From Candidatus Omnitrophota bacterium (GTDB lineage: Bacteria > Omnitrophota > Koll11 > Gygaellales > Profunditerraquicolaceae), in contig JALOQI010000032.1 in the NCBI GenBank assembly GCA_025453435.1, positions 1-6,040 of the forward strand: a DNA stretch of 6,040 bases, written 5' to 3'. The notes beneath the pieces were generated by a model. The model was given only the letters and a program-made list of their open reading frames with translations, was not told the origin of the DNA and did not search any database. Made by a program: the position numbers and the translations under genes. Of the stretch, positions 1 through 6,040 are shown in pieces (the stretch's first letter is position 1; every line of letters starts with the position of its first letter).

Positions 1-2540
1 TTTGCCGGTTCAAAACCTTTGCGGTTGACAACGGCATATTCAAGTCTGAAGGGGCCGGTACCGGTTTTGGGGCTGTGAAATACCATTGACAGTTTTTTGC
101 CTGAGGATGTGGTCTGAACCGCTATTGCCCCACCGGCAAAATTCGAGCGCATAAGCCCGGGTTTCAGAACAAGGTTTCCCATCTTATATGTTATGCCCAA
201 GACCTGCTCTAAGAGCGTATGGATATACCAGCTGGCTGAACCTGTCAAATACAGGTATAAACCTCTGCCGCTGTTGTTGAAATATTCAGGCAAACCAGCG
301 GGTATCTGACTTTTGTCGGATGTCGCCATTGCGTAAATGGAATCCATTACCTCTTTGCCTTCTCCGACAAAAGCCCGGCTATAGAGAGCATTGGCGAGCA
401 TGACGTTCATATGGCTGAAAAAAGCCCCGTTTTCCTTGTCTCCGTATGCAAAACCATATGCCCTGCCCAGGTCCATGGCCGGTTTTCTAAGATCAGTGTT
501 AAGCCTGAAGCCTCCCAGCTTTTTGTCTTTCAGATGCAGGTTGATCGAGCGCCATATAGCTGTGATCTGTTTTGAAGACGCTAAGCCTGACATTATAGAA
601 AACACCGCAGACGCAAGCATCATTGTCATGCCGGTATCGCGCTTTCCATCTACGCGAATGCCCTTATTGTCATAATATCCGTTGAAAAAGCCTTCTCTTA
701 GCCACTCATGGCCGCTCAGCCACTTTGACATATGTTCTGCCTTCGACTCCAGATCAATAATAAGCCTGTCTATGGGAATAGATACGTACTTGCCGCTTGG
801 ATGCTCTATCGCCTTGAAATACCGCGCAAGCCTTTTTTGTTTTGCCGAGGGGCTGTCATAATCTATCGGGTCTTTGATCGAATCCAGGAGATTCAAAAGT
901 TCTGTTAACACAGAAACCGAGTTGTGCTTTTTTTTCAATTCTCTCAGAAAAAAACAGAGGTCAGCCAGATTATGCGCGTACATGAATGAAAAAGCAACAG
1001 ACTCGCCTTTATCGGCAGCCATATCCAGGCCGTCGTTCCAATCAGCGTTTTCGAGCCTTATTATATTGTGGCTGCCCACATTGAAAAACTGCACACAGTT
1101 CTGCACTAAAACATGTTCGAGGATCGTGCCTGAAATCTTTCTTCCGGAGCGGTCCCTCTGCATGAAATCATCCTGCCTGAAATCCGGGTCGCTCTTTGCT
1201 GCGCGCCATAACTGGTGATCCCTGAAATAGCCGGCCTTGCGCAGGAGCACATCCAGGTCAGCGCTGCGGTTGATATACTGGCGCAATGTCATATACGGCC
1301 ACACCCCATGATCCATCCATACACGGCTTATTTTATTGCGGTCAGCCAGAAATCCGTCTGCGGTTATTATCGTTGCATTCGACCCGTCAAGCCTGACGCC
1401 GTTGAAACTTTTTTCAATGATCTTTTTTGCGGCATCCGGCTCGGTTTGCAAAAGCGCAAGCGCATCCTGCCAGAGGTCCCTCCATCCCCTGCCGCCTTTG
1501 CCGTAATCAAAATGCGGCAGGAAAGAACACCCGAATAATCTGCGCAAAGTCGGCTGCAGCTTTACCCATACAAGCCATCCGTTATACTGAGGATCGCCGA
1601 AATCAAAAGACAACCCAGATAGATAATCCTGCCAACCTTCAAAAGCCGACGAAAAAGCTTTTTGTATCAATGCGGGAGTCCGCAATCTTTCGAATGTTTT
1701 ATTTATATCCGCTTTTTTTTCTTCGATACCGAGGATCAACACGTATTTAGAAGTCTCTCCGGGCCTTAATATCTTTTTACGGAACTTCAAGCCGGCGCAA
1801 GCTTCTTTGCCGTCAAATTCCGGCCGATAGTTTGCCGCAGGCTCTATATCTTTTTCTATGGCGTCCGGATGGAAAATATCGCCCTGGCCGTAAAACATAT
1901 CAAGCGTGGGAAACTGGCCCTCAGGCGCCAGAGAATTATCCTGATATCCCTGGCAATAATATATCGTATTGTTTATGCTGTGGCCTTTTTCGTCAAAGAC
2001 CATTGTGGGTTTCAGGAAAATGCCGTATTTATTGAGTTCGATGCGGTTTAAAAGCGAGCTGACATGCCTGTGGTCGCGCAGGTTTTTCTCGCTGCGGCCG
2101 AAAAGAGGGATAAAAGACGTGGCGGTAATTTCTACCGGCTTTTTGCCATTGTTGCTGACAGATATTTGCATTACCTCCGCAGCCGCACCCGAAGGCACAA
2201 AGTTGAGTATGTTGACTTCAAGACTGCCGAGCTGTTTGTCGAGTTTCTGATAAAGTATGCCTGTTTCCTGCGCGATGACTTTGCCCTCGGAAAGGCGATA
2301 GACTTTGCCGCCGGCTTTTATGAAGAATTCCCTGCGGCACAGAGGGCTTGAGCGCAGGTCTTCTGCGCTGGCCGGGACAGTCAAAAAATGGTCGTTATCC
2401 CTTTTGATGTCTCCGGAGAGATTCGGGCCGATCGAACTGAGGATGGACCCTTGCGGATTAGTAAGGGGCACATACCATTGGAACCGGTGTGCGCCCCTTA
2501 CAAGGAATGTTCCCTTATTGTCTATGAAACTGTAAAGCAC
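1..2540 (-). CDS. GH94 family glycoside phosphorylase (cellobiose/chitobiose phosphorylase-like), 3' end cut by window edge
   Basis: One open frame runs from a GTG at 2540 to the left edge without a stop (846 codons), so the C-terminus is missing. GH94 enzymes reversibly phosphorolyse beta-linked di- or oligosaccharides to a sugar 1-phosphate and a shortened acceptor, usually in the cytoplasm. The N-terminal beta-sandwich begins FIDNKGTFLV (residues 5-14). Barrel motifs visible are GWRDLWQD (352-359), ADWND (499-503, which contains the family's catalytic general-acid Asp), ENGAFFSH (703-710, with the phosphate-binding His710) and TGSASW (766-771, with the phosphate-binding Thr-Gly). In cellobiose phosphorylases about 90 residues follow that Thr, so only a few dozen residues are probably lost. 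No signal peptide is visible. The GTG start is chosen because AAAAGG lies 8 nt upstream, the next in-frame upstream codons contain no start, and the gene begins 4 nt after the preceding stop. The N-terminal wording (PLTNPQGSILSS, then GDIKRDNDHFL) recalls 1,2-beta-oligoglucan phosphorylases, but the protein seems shorter than those. Family assignment is firm; the substrate is unknown. Confidence 0.93.
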   Translation of the reverse strand, partial: MLYSFIDNKGTFLVRGAHRFQWYVPLTNPQGSILSSIGPNLSGDIKRDNDHFLTVPASAEDLRSSPLCRREFFIKAGGKVYRLSEGKVIAQETGILYQKLDKQLGSLEVNILNFVPSGAAAEVMQISVSNNGKKPVEITATSFIPLFGRSEKNLRDHRHVSSLLNRIELNKYGIFLKPTMVFDEKGHSINNTIYYCQGYQDNSLAPEGQFPTLDMFYGQGDIFHPDAIEKDIEPAANYRPEFDGKEACAGLKFRKKILRPGETSKYVLILGIEEKKADINKTFERLRTPALIQKAFSSAFEGWQDYLSGLSFDFGDPQYNGWLVWVKLQPTLRRLFGCSFLPHFDYGKGGRGWRDLWQDALALLQTEPDAAKKIIEKSFNGVRLDGSNATIITADGFLADRNKISRVWMDHGVWPYMTLRQYINRSADLDVLLRKAGYFRDHQLWRAAKSDPDFRQDDFMQRDRSGRKISGTILEHVLVQNCVQFFNVGSHNIIRLENADWNDGLDMAADKGESVAFSFMYAHNLADLCFFLRELKKKHNSVSVLTELLNLLDSIKDPIDYDSPSAKQKRLARYFKAIEHPSGKYVSIPIDRLIIDLESKAEHMSKWLSGHEWLREGFFNGYYDNKGIRVDGKRDTGMTMMLASAVFSIMSGLASSKQITAIWRSINLHLKDKKLGGFRLNTDLRKPAMDLGRAYGFAYGDKENGAFFSHMNVMLANALYSRAFVGEGKEVMDSIYAMATSDKSQIPAGLPEYFNNSGRGLYLYLTGSASWYIHTLLEQVLGITYKMGNLVLKPGLMRSNFAGGAIAVQTTSSGKKLSMVFHSPKTGTGPFRLEYAVVNRKGFEPA

Positions 2541-2544
2541 TAAA

Positions 2545-3234
2545 CTAACCTTTTGACTTGAATTTGTCCACTATATCGTTTACGAGTTTGCGAGCGCTAT
2601 CCTGGCATCCGAAACCGAATGCAAGCGCGAACGCAAGGCCGAAAGAAGCAAGGAATATGCTGATTATCAGTTCGACTATCCTGGGAGCGATGTTCAGCTG
2701 TTCCAGGGTCATCATGACAGCAAAAACTATAACAACCGTCTCTACTATCTTTGACAGGAGCTGGCTGTGCGTAAGGCCCGCGTTAGTAGCCGCTGTTTTG
2801 ACGATGTTGCGCATCACGGTCGCGATGAACATGCCTAGGATCAGGATAAAAATAGCCGCGATGATATTGGGCACATACAGGACAATGCTGTTTAGCAGGT
2901 CTGAAGCTATTGAAACGCCCATTGCGTTTACTGCTACCACCAGCGTAACGACGATGCCCAGCCAGTAGAATATCACGCCCATCAGATCAGACAGCTTCAT
3001 GACGATGCCGCCCTTTTTCAAAAGCTTGTTAAGCTCTATTCTTTCGGAGAGGTCGTCGAGCCGCATGAATTTGCACAAACGCGTCACGCCGGCTTTGAGA
3101 ATCTTGCACAAAAGCCAGCCAACAAGCAGGATAAAAAGCACTGTTACCATATTCACGAGAAACTGGCGTATCTGGACAATGACCGTTTTTGCGGGTTCAA
3201 CCAGAACCAACTGTATCTGTTCCCATATTCCCAT
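2545..3234 (-). CDS. Mechanosensitive-channel-like integral membrane protein with TM_helix repeats, no MscS beta domain
   Basis: This 229-residue protein is almost all membrane. Hydrophobic segments are at about 27-46, 85-107, 117-141, 163-178 and 188-208. The final segment ends AFALAFGFGCQDSARKLV (201-218), an Ala/Gly-rich helix followed by a Gln-Asp and an amphipathic stretch. This resembles the pore-lining helix of MscS and the repeats of the conserved TM_helix family found in small MscS-like and CmpX-type proteins. The protein ends about 20 residues later, so the cytoplasmic beta domain and vestibule of true MscS are absent. A cytoplasmic loop (about 52-84) carries charged residues. The ATG at 3234 is supported by a perfect AAGGAGG 5-7 nt upstream. 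The gene has its own promoter and is followed after 4 nt by the GH94 gene, so the two are probably cotranscribed. A role in membrane-tension or osmotic response is inferred from the family. It might instead be a regulatory or scaffold membrane protein with no channel activity. Confidence 0.82.
   Translation of the reverse strand: MGIWEQIQLVLVEPAKTVIVQIRQFLVNMVTVLFILLVGWLLCKILKAGVTRLCKFMRLDDLSERIELNKLLKKGGIVMKLSDLMGVIFYWLGIVVTLVVAVNAMGVSIASDLLNSIVLYVPNIIAAIFILILGMFIATVMRNIVKTAATNAGLTHSQLLSKIVETVVIVFAVMMTLEQLNIAPRIVELIISIFLASFGLAFALAFGFGCQDSARKLVNDIVDKFKSKG
2548..2554 (-). promoter_or_regulatory. Ribosome binding site for the GH94 gene, inside the 3' end of the channel-like gene
   Basis: AAAAGGT on the minus strand overlaps the last codons of the upstream gene and leaves about 8 nt to the GTG at 2540. 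It is a moderate Shine-Dalgarno match. It supports the GTG as the start, and placement inside the previous gene fits translational coupling. Confidence 0.55.
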
Positions 3235-3239
3235 CCTGC

Positions 3240-3247
3240 ACCTCCTT
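3240..3247 (-). promoter_or_regulatory. Strong Shine-Dalgarno for the channel-like gene
   Basis: AAGGAGGT on the minus strand ends 5 nt before the ATG at 3234. It is a full-strength match to the anti-Shine-Dalgarno and fixes this start. It is the best ribosome binding site in the window. Confidence 0.85.
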
Positions 3248-3253
3248 ATTATT

Positions 3254-3276
3254 GTTGTATATCTCTATATCACAAC
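3254..3276. repeat. Inverted repeat across the -10 box, candidate operator or 5' hairpin
   Basis: On the plus strand the arms are GTTGT-ATAT (3254-3262) and ATAT-C-ACAAC (3267-3276), with a 4-base centre CTCT and one unpaired C at 3271. The repeat covers the whole -10 box and the predicted transcription start. That is a typical place for a repressor operator, although AT-rich palindromes also arise by chance. The regulator is unknown and no regulator gene lies in the window. Confidence 0.4.
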
Positions 3277-3292
3277 TATATATGGCTGTCAA
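3264..3292 (-). promoter_or_regulatory. Sigma70-type promoter for the channel-like/GH94 operon
   Basis: A perfect -35 TTGACA (3287-3292) is separated by exactly 17 bases from a -10 TATAGA (3264-3269, five of six consensus). The expected transcription start is near 3257, giving a leader of about 20-25 nt that carries the Shine-Dalgarno at 3240-3247. The -35 box overlaps the TGA stop codon of the upstream exporter gene (3289-3291), so the promoter is squeezed into the 54-base gap. Confidence 0.72.
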
Positions 3293-4539
3293 GCAAAAGA
3301 CACCTTTTTCTTAAGAGCAGGTATCCTGCGGCTGAAGGCCAACCCGGCCCCGATGCAGAGGAATCCTCCGCACAAAACTGTGTTTGGCGCACCAATTTTG
3401 CTTGCGATCGCGCCGCCCAGAAGCGAGCCGAATGTGGCCATGCCCATAAAAGCCATGGTATAAAAAGACATCACCCTGCCCCTCTTATCGTCTTCGGTGA
3501 TAGTCTGCAGAACAGTATTGCTGACGACCATATGGAACATGAACCCCAGCCCGGCGAAAAATAATATGATCATGGACAGCCATAGGATCTTTGAAAAAGA
3601 AAGCAGGATCAAAGAAATACCGAACAAACCTGCTGCAATCGGGATCATATTGAGCATGCGGTCTGTATTGCGGTGCGAAGCGATATAGGCTGCGCCTACC
3701 AGGGCTCCCATGCCGACCGACCCGACCAGAAATCCCAGCGTAGAAGGGCCTCCTTTCAGCACATCCCTGGCAAATACAGGCATGAGCACTGATTGGGACA
3801 TTGCTATGAGAGACATCAGGCCTACCAGAAATAAGACAGATCTTCTGGGGCTTGATCCAAAAGTATAAGCTATGCCCGCTTTCAACTCCTGAAAAGGCCT
3901 GCCCGTTGCTCCGTTTTGCCGCTTCGGCTTGATGCGCATAAGCCACATCGCCCATATTACAGCGACATAACTGAGGGCGTTTACAAAAAAACACACGCCT
4001 TCTGACCATATGCCGATCAAAAGCCCCGCAATAGTAGGCCCGATAAGCCGGGCTGCATTGAACATGAGGGAATTCAAAGCAATGGCATTGCTCAGATCTT
4101 CCTTGCGGTCAACCATCTCTACCAGAAAAGCGTGACGGGTAGGGATTTCCAGGGAACTGATAAGCCCGAGGGTCATGCCCAGCACTGCCACTTCCCAGAC
4201 CCTTATATGCCCGAGGATCGTCAAAACAGCCAGAACCAGCGCCTGGAGCATGGCAAGCACCTGACAGATCAGGATGACCTTGTATTTATTCCATCTGTCC
4301 GCGAAAACGCCTGAGAACGGAGTGATCAAAAAAGACGGGATCTGGCTTGCGAAACTCACAAGCCCGAGAGCTGCGGCGGAATTTGTCATGCGGTAGACCA
4401 TCCAGCCTATGGCGACGTTCTGCATCCATGTGCCTATGAGGGAGATGTTCTGGCCGATGAAAAAAAGCCTGAAATTCCTGTATTGCAAAGCCCTGAATAT
4501 TGTGTTGATTGCCTGTAATGAAAAAAGCTCCTTTACCAT
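3289..4539 (-). CDS. Major facilitator superfamily exporter, EntS/MFS_3 type
   Basis: A 416-residue transporter of normal family length with about 12 predicted membrane helices, acting in the inner membrane, probably as a proton-coupled exporter of small molecules. Typical landmarks of this subfamily are YRNFRLFFIGQ followed by LIGTWMQ (20-40) in helix 1, the motif-A loop GVFADRWNKYKV (77-88) between helices 2 and 3, EIPTRHAF with the downstream NAIALNS (131-157), NAARLIGPTIAG (161-172) in helix 5, a central loop (about 203-222), and the second-half loop DDKRGRVMSF (350-359). The same family includes enterobactin exporter EntS and many macrolide or drug effluxers, so the substrate cannot be predicted. 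The first ~14 residues are atypical for the family, and the ATG at 4539 has no Shine-Dalgarno and lies in the loop of a terminator hairpin. The true start could be downstream, for instance the TTG at 4488 (residue 18), or the mRNA could be leaderless. The gene ends in TGA 54 bases before the channel-like gene. Read-through into it is possible because no terminator separates them. Confidence 0.88.
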   Translation of the reverse strand: MVKELFSLQAINTIFRALQYRNFRLFFIGQNISLIGTWMQNVAIGWMVYRMTNSAAALGLVSFASQIPSFLITPFSGVFADRWNKYKVILICQVLAMLQALVLAVLTILGHIRVWEVAVLGMTLGLISSLEIPTRHAFLVEMVDRKEDLSNAIALNSLMFNAARLIGPTIAGLLIGIWSEGVCFFVNALSYVAVIWAMWLMRIKPKRQNGATGRPFQELKAGIAYTFGSSPRRSVLFLVGLMSLIAMSQSVLMPVFARDVLKGGPSTLGFLVGSVGMGALVGAAYIASHRNTDRMLNMIPIAAGLFGISLILLSFSKILWLSMIILFFAGLGFMFHMVVSNTVLQTITEDDKRGRVMSFYTMAFMGMATFGSLLGGAIASKIGAPNTVLCGGFLCIGAGLAFSRRIPALKKKVSFA

Positions 4540-4547
4540 AGGAGCTT
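4521..4547 (-). terminator. Intrinsic terminator downstream of the EF-G gene
   Basis: Reading the minus strand, AAGCTCCT pairs perfectly with AGGAGCTT (8 bp) around a 7-base loop ATGGTAA, and the stem runs into six consecutive T. It lies about 42 bases after the EF-G stop codon, the expected position. The plus-strand orientation has no T tract, so the terminator acts leftward only. The loop contains the annotated ATG of the exporter gene. Confidence 0.8.
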
Positions 4548-4576
4548 ATATTAGCATAAAACCGTCCAAGGCGCAA
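4548..4576 (-). promoter_or_regulatory. Possible extended -10 promoter for the MFS exporter gene
   Basis: The minus strand shows TGCTAATAT (4548-4556), an extended -10 type element with a four-of-six -10 match, 17 bases downstream of a weak -35 TTGCGC (4571-4576). The predicted start of transcription (about 4540-4542) falls only 1-3 bases before the ATG at 4539, which would give a leaderless mRNA. This is consistent with the missing Shine-Dalgarno, but the element is weak and could be chance in an AT-rich gap. Confidence 0.35.
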
Positions 4577-4588
4577 AAGAAGTCGCGC

Positions 4589-5809
4589 TTACGATTCTTG
4601 AGCCTTTTGCTTTTCCTCGATTATCTTTTTAGCTATTTCAGCCGGGACCTCCACGTATTTGCGGAATTCCATAGAGGCGTTCGCCCTGCCGCTGGATATG
4701 GAACGGAAGGAAGACGTGTAACCGAACATCTCCGAAAGAGGCACTTCGGCGGACACGATCTTTTGGCTGCCTTTTGTTTCCATTCCCAGGATCTTTCCCC
4801 GCCTTGAGCAGATATTTCCGATTATCGCGTTGACATATTCTTCGGGCGTTGTCACCACAAGCGACATGCACGGCTCCAGAAGCACGGGATCGCATTTCAT
4901 AAAACCCGATTTGAAACATCCTATGGCCGCAAGCTTGAACGCGAGTTCCGAGGAATCGACGTCGTGATAAGAGCCGTCCACTACGTTTATCTTTACGTCA
5001 ACGCACGGATATCCGGCATACACCCCGCGGCGCATTATTTCCACAACGCCTTTCTCGACCGCAGGCATGAATGATTTGGGGATAGCTCCTCCTTTGATGC
5101 TGTCAACGAACTCCATATCAGCGCCCGGCGCAGGGGATATTTCGAATACCACATGGCCGTACTGGCCGCGGCCGCCGGATTGTTTCACGTGTTTATATTC
5201 TTCGGTGCATGACTGGCGGATGGTCTCCCGGAAAGCGACTTTAGGTTTTCCCACTACCGCGTCGACATTGAATTCGTTCTTAAGCCTGTCAACTATGATC
5301 TCCAGGTGAAGTTCTCCCATGCCGCTCAATATGACTTCCTGCGTCTCCTCGTTAGTGGACACGCTGAATGTCGGATCTTCTTCCGACAGGCGGGCAAGGC
5401 CCTTGCCCAGCTTATCCTGCTCCGCTCGGCTCTTTGCGCTTATGCTAAGCGATACGACAGGCACAGGGAACTGTATAGATTCCAGCAATATCGGATTTTC
5501 CTCGTAGCAAAGCGTATCTCCTGTTCCCGTATCGGACAATCCTATAACGGCTACTATGTCGCCGGCATAGCCTGCTTCTTTTGCCTCGCGGTGATTAGCA
5601 TGCATCTGGAAGATACGTCCGATGCGCTCTTTTTTATTTTTTGTAGCGTTGTATACGTAACTCGAGGAACGCAGAACGCCCGAATAAACGCGCACATATA
5701 CGAGTTTACCCATGTGCGGGTCGGATTGCACTTTGAATGCAAGCGCAGATAGAGGTTCCTGCGCCGTAGGGGCGCGTTCGTAGACCTTGTTTTCATCCTG
5801 CGGGTCTTG
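4589..5809 (-). CDS. fusA: Translation elongation factor G, 5' part missing (GTPase domain absent)
   Basis: EF-G catalyses GTP-driven translocation of tRNA and mRNA on the ribosome. About 405 residues of clear EF-G sequence are present, against roughly 690-700 in the family. It starts near DPQDENKVYE at the beginning of domain II, and everything before this (the GTP-binding domain, about 290 residues) is missing. Visible landmarks are EPLSALAFKV, VRVYSG and MHANHR in domain II; EEDPTFSVST and GMGELHLEIIVDRL in domain III; GGRGQYGHV and the tip YHDVDSSELAFKLA in domain IV; and TPEEYVNAIIGN, RRGKILGME and EMFGYTSSFRS in domain V. The frame is intact to the TAA at 4589. The frame stays open rightward to a TTG at 5885-5887, but the first ~27 residues of that reading are unrelated to EF-G and come from the neighbouring GC-rich sequence. 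I treat the break as an artificial junction, so the real gene is probably complete elsewhere. Domain V has some unusual residues (Cys in PVLLEPCM where Ile is usual). Confidence 0.9.
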   Translation of the reverse strand, partial: QDPQDENKVYERAPTAQEPLSALAFKVQSDPHMGKLVYVRVYSGVLRSSSYVYNATKNKKERIGRIFQMHANHREAKEAGYAGDIVAVIGLSDTGTGDTLCYEENPILLESIQFPVPVVSLSISAKSRAEQDKLGKGLARLSEEDPTFSVSTNEETQEVILSGMGELHLEIIVDRLKNEFNVDAVVGKPKVAFRETIRQSCTEEYKHVKQSGGRGQYGHVVFEISPAPGADMEFVDSIKGGAIPKSFMPAVEKGVVEIMRRGVYAGYPCVDVKINVVDGSYHDVDSSELAFKLAAIGCFKSGFMKCDPVLLEPCMSLVVTTPEEYVNAIIGNICSRRGKILGMETKGSQKIVSAEVPLSEMFGYTSSFRSISSGRANASMEFRKYVEVPAEIAKKIIEEKQKAQES

Positions 5810-5853
5810 TTGGAATTCTGGAGAGCCCTCCTCCGCGCGTCCTTGGCCGTCCG
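5806..5853. other. Junction between moderate-GC EF-G sequence and GC-rich receiver-domain sequence
   Basis: Minus-strand similarity to EF-G stops near 5806-5812. Plus-strand similarity to a receiver domain becomes recognisable near 5854. The ~45 bases between match neither gene convincingly in any frame I read and already look GC-rich. Gene identity, coding strand and composition all change here, which indicates a join between two unrelated DNAs. Confidence 0.75.
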
Positions 5854-6040
5854 GGTAATTCGCTCGGCGCGTCGGAATACATGACAAAGCCGGTCGACCG
5901 GAACCGGCTGATCGAACTGCTGCGCCGCTTCGCCACGACGACCCGAGAGGCGATCGTGCTCGTGGTCGACGATTCCGCCGACGTTCGCGCGGTGGTGCGC
6001 GCCACGGTGGAGAAGACCGGCCTGAAGGCGGCGGAAGCGG
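5854..6040 (+). CDS. Tandem receiver-domain fragment of a hybrid histidine kinase or multi-receiver response regulator, partial at both ends
   Basis: The plus frame reads a receiver-domain tail, LGASEYMTKPVDRNRLIELL. It has the conserved Lys-Pro of the last beta strand (codons at 5887-5892) and the final helix. About 17 residues later a new receiver domain starts with IVLVVDDSADVRAVVRATVE, including the acidic Asp-Asp pair that binds magnesium. The phospho-accepting Asp of each domain lies outside the window. Two receivers this close together are typical of hybrid sensor kinases in GC-rich Proteobacteria and similar bacteria. GC is about 69% over 5881-6040. There is no start codon or ribosome binding site here: the gene should begin far upstream but is cut by the junction at its left and by the window edge at its right. 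It most probably comes from a different organism than the rest of the window. Confidence 0.8.

Noticed and set aside
905..960. A8 and T7 homopolymer runs in the GH94 gene as a frameshift or slippage site
   Set aside because: Codon positions before and after the runs stay in the same frame and conserved motifs continue on both sides, so there is no sign of a frameshift.
391..2535. Many plus-strand open frames of 60-136 codons opposite the GH94 gene and the channel-like gene
   Set aside because: They overlap each other and lie antisense to strongly supported genes with conserved motifs. They have low-complexity or shadow-like composition and no ribosome binding sites I could see.
4528..4533. 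AAGGAG on the minus strand as the ribosome binding site for the exporter
   Set aside because: It lies inside codons 3-4 of the frame, and no ATG, GTG or TTG follows at usable spacing in frame. It is better explained as the 3' arm of the terminator stem.
5306..5752. 148-codon plus-strand open frame inside the EF-G gene
   Set aside because: It is entirely antisense to conserved EF-G domains II-III, which fully explain the sequence. The protein resembles nothing I recognise.
5810..5887. N-terminal extension of the EF-G frame to a TTG at 5885-5887, as a shortened EF-G with a new N-terminus
   Set aside because: The first ~27 residues are unrelated to EF-G and are the antisense of the GC-rich receiver-domain sequence. 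The open frame across the junction is a by-product of few stops in GC-rich DNA.
5890..5901. Perfect 12-base palindrome CCGGTCGACCGG as an operator or recombination site
   Set aside because: It encodes the conserved Lys-Pro-Val-Asp-Arg tail of a receiver domain in GC-rich codons, so coding explains it without a regulatory role.
1..6040. CRISPR arrays, tRNA/rRNA genes, transposases, attachment sites
   Set aside because: No spaced direct repeats, cloverleaf-like segments, transposase motifs or terminal inverted repeats were found on either strand by reading. Almost all the DNA is explained by protein-coding genes.

Overview
This is a chimeric-looking window. About 5.8 kb reads as bacterial chromosome of moderate GC with every gene on the minus strand. 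The last ~0.2 kb is a different, GC-rich sequence coding on the plus strand. The moderate-GC part fits an uncultivated bacterium from a metagenome. Protein style is loosely compatible with Omnitrophota-like phyla, but this is a weak inference and I would not name a taxon from the window alone.

Layout in the direction of minus-strand transcription, right to left. (1) An elongation factor G gene that lacks its whole GTPase domain, because it breaks off at about 5806-5812; its normal C-terminus and stop are at 4589. (2) An intrinsic terminator (4521-4547). It overlaps the start region of (3), a 416-residue major facilitator superfamily exporter of the EntS/MFS_3 type (3289-4539). (4) A good sigma70-type promoter (3264-3292) whose -10 box sits inside an inverted repeat. 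It drives (5), a 229-residue membrane protein resembling the transmembrane part of mechanosensitive channels (2545-3234). Four bases after its stop comes (6), a large GH94 glycoside phosphorylase (1-2540). It fills the left 2.5 kb and runs off the window before its stop.

Right end: about 5854-6040 on the plus strand encodes the end of one response-regulator receiver domain followed by the start of a second, as in tandem-receiver hybrid histidine kinases. GC is about 69% by hand count over 5881-6040, against roughly 45-57% in the lines of the EF-G gene I sampled. The abrupt change in composition, coding strand and gene identity, with both genes broken at the same place, is best explained by a false assembly join. 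A real rearrangement is the less likely alternative.

Functionally, the clearest unit is the channel-like protein plus GH94 phosphorylase pair. It has its own promoter, a perfect ribosome binding site on the first gene and a 4-nt gap to the second, so it looks like a two-gene operon (possibly longer to the left). The GH94 protein keeps the catalytic Asp motif and the phosphate-binding His and Thr-Gly, so it should reversibly phosphorolyse a beta-linked sugar. The sugar cannot be read from the sequence. No tRNA, rRNA, CRISPR array, transposase or attachment site was seen. All gaps between genes are under 60 bases except the ambiguous junction stretch at the right end.
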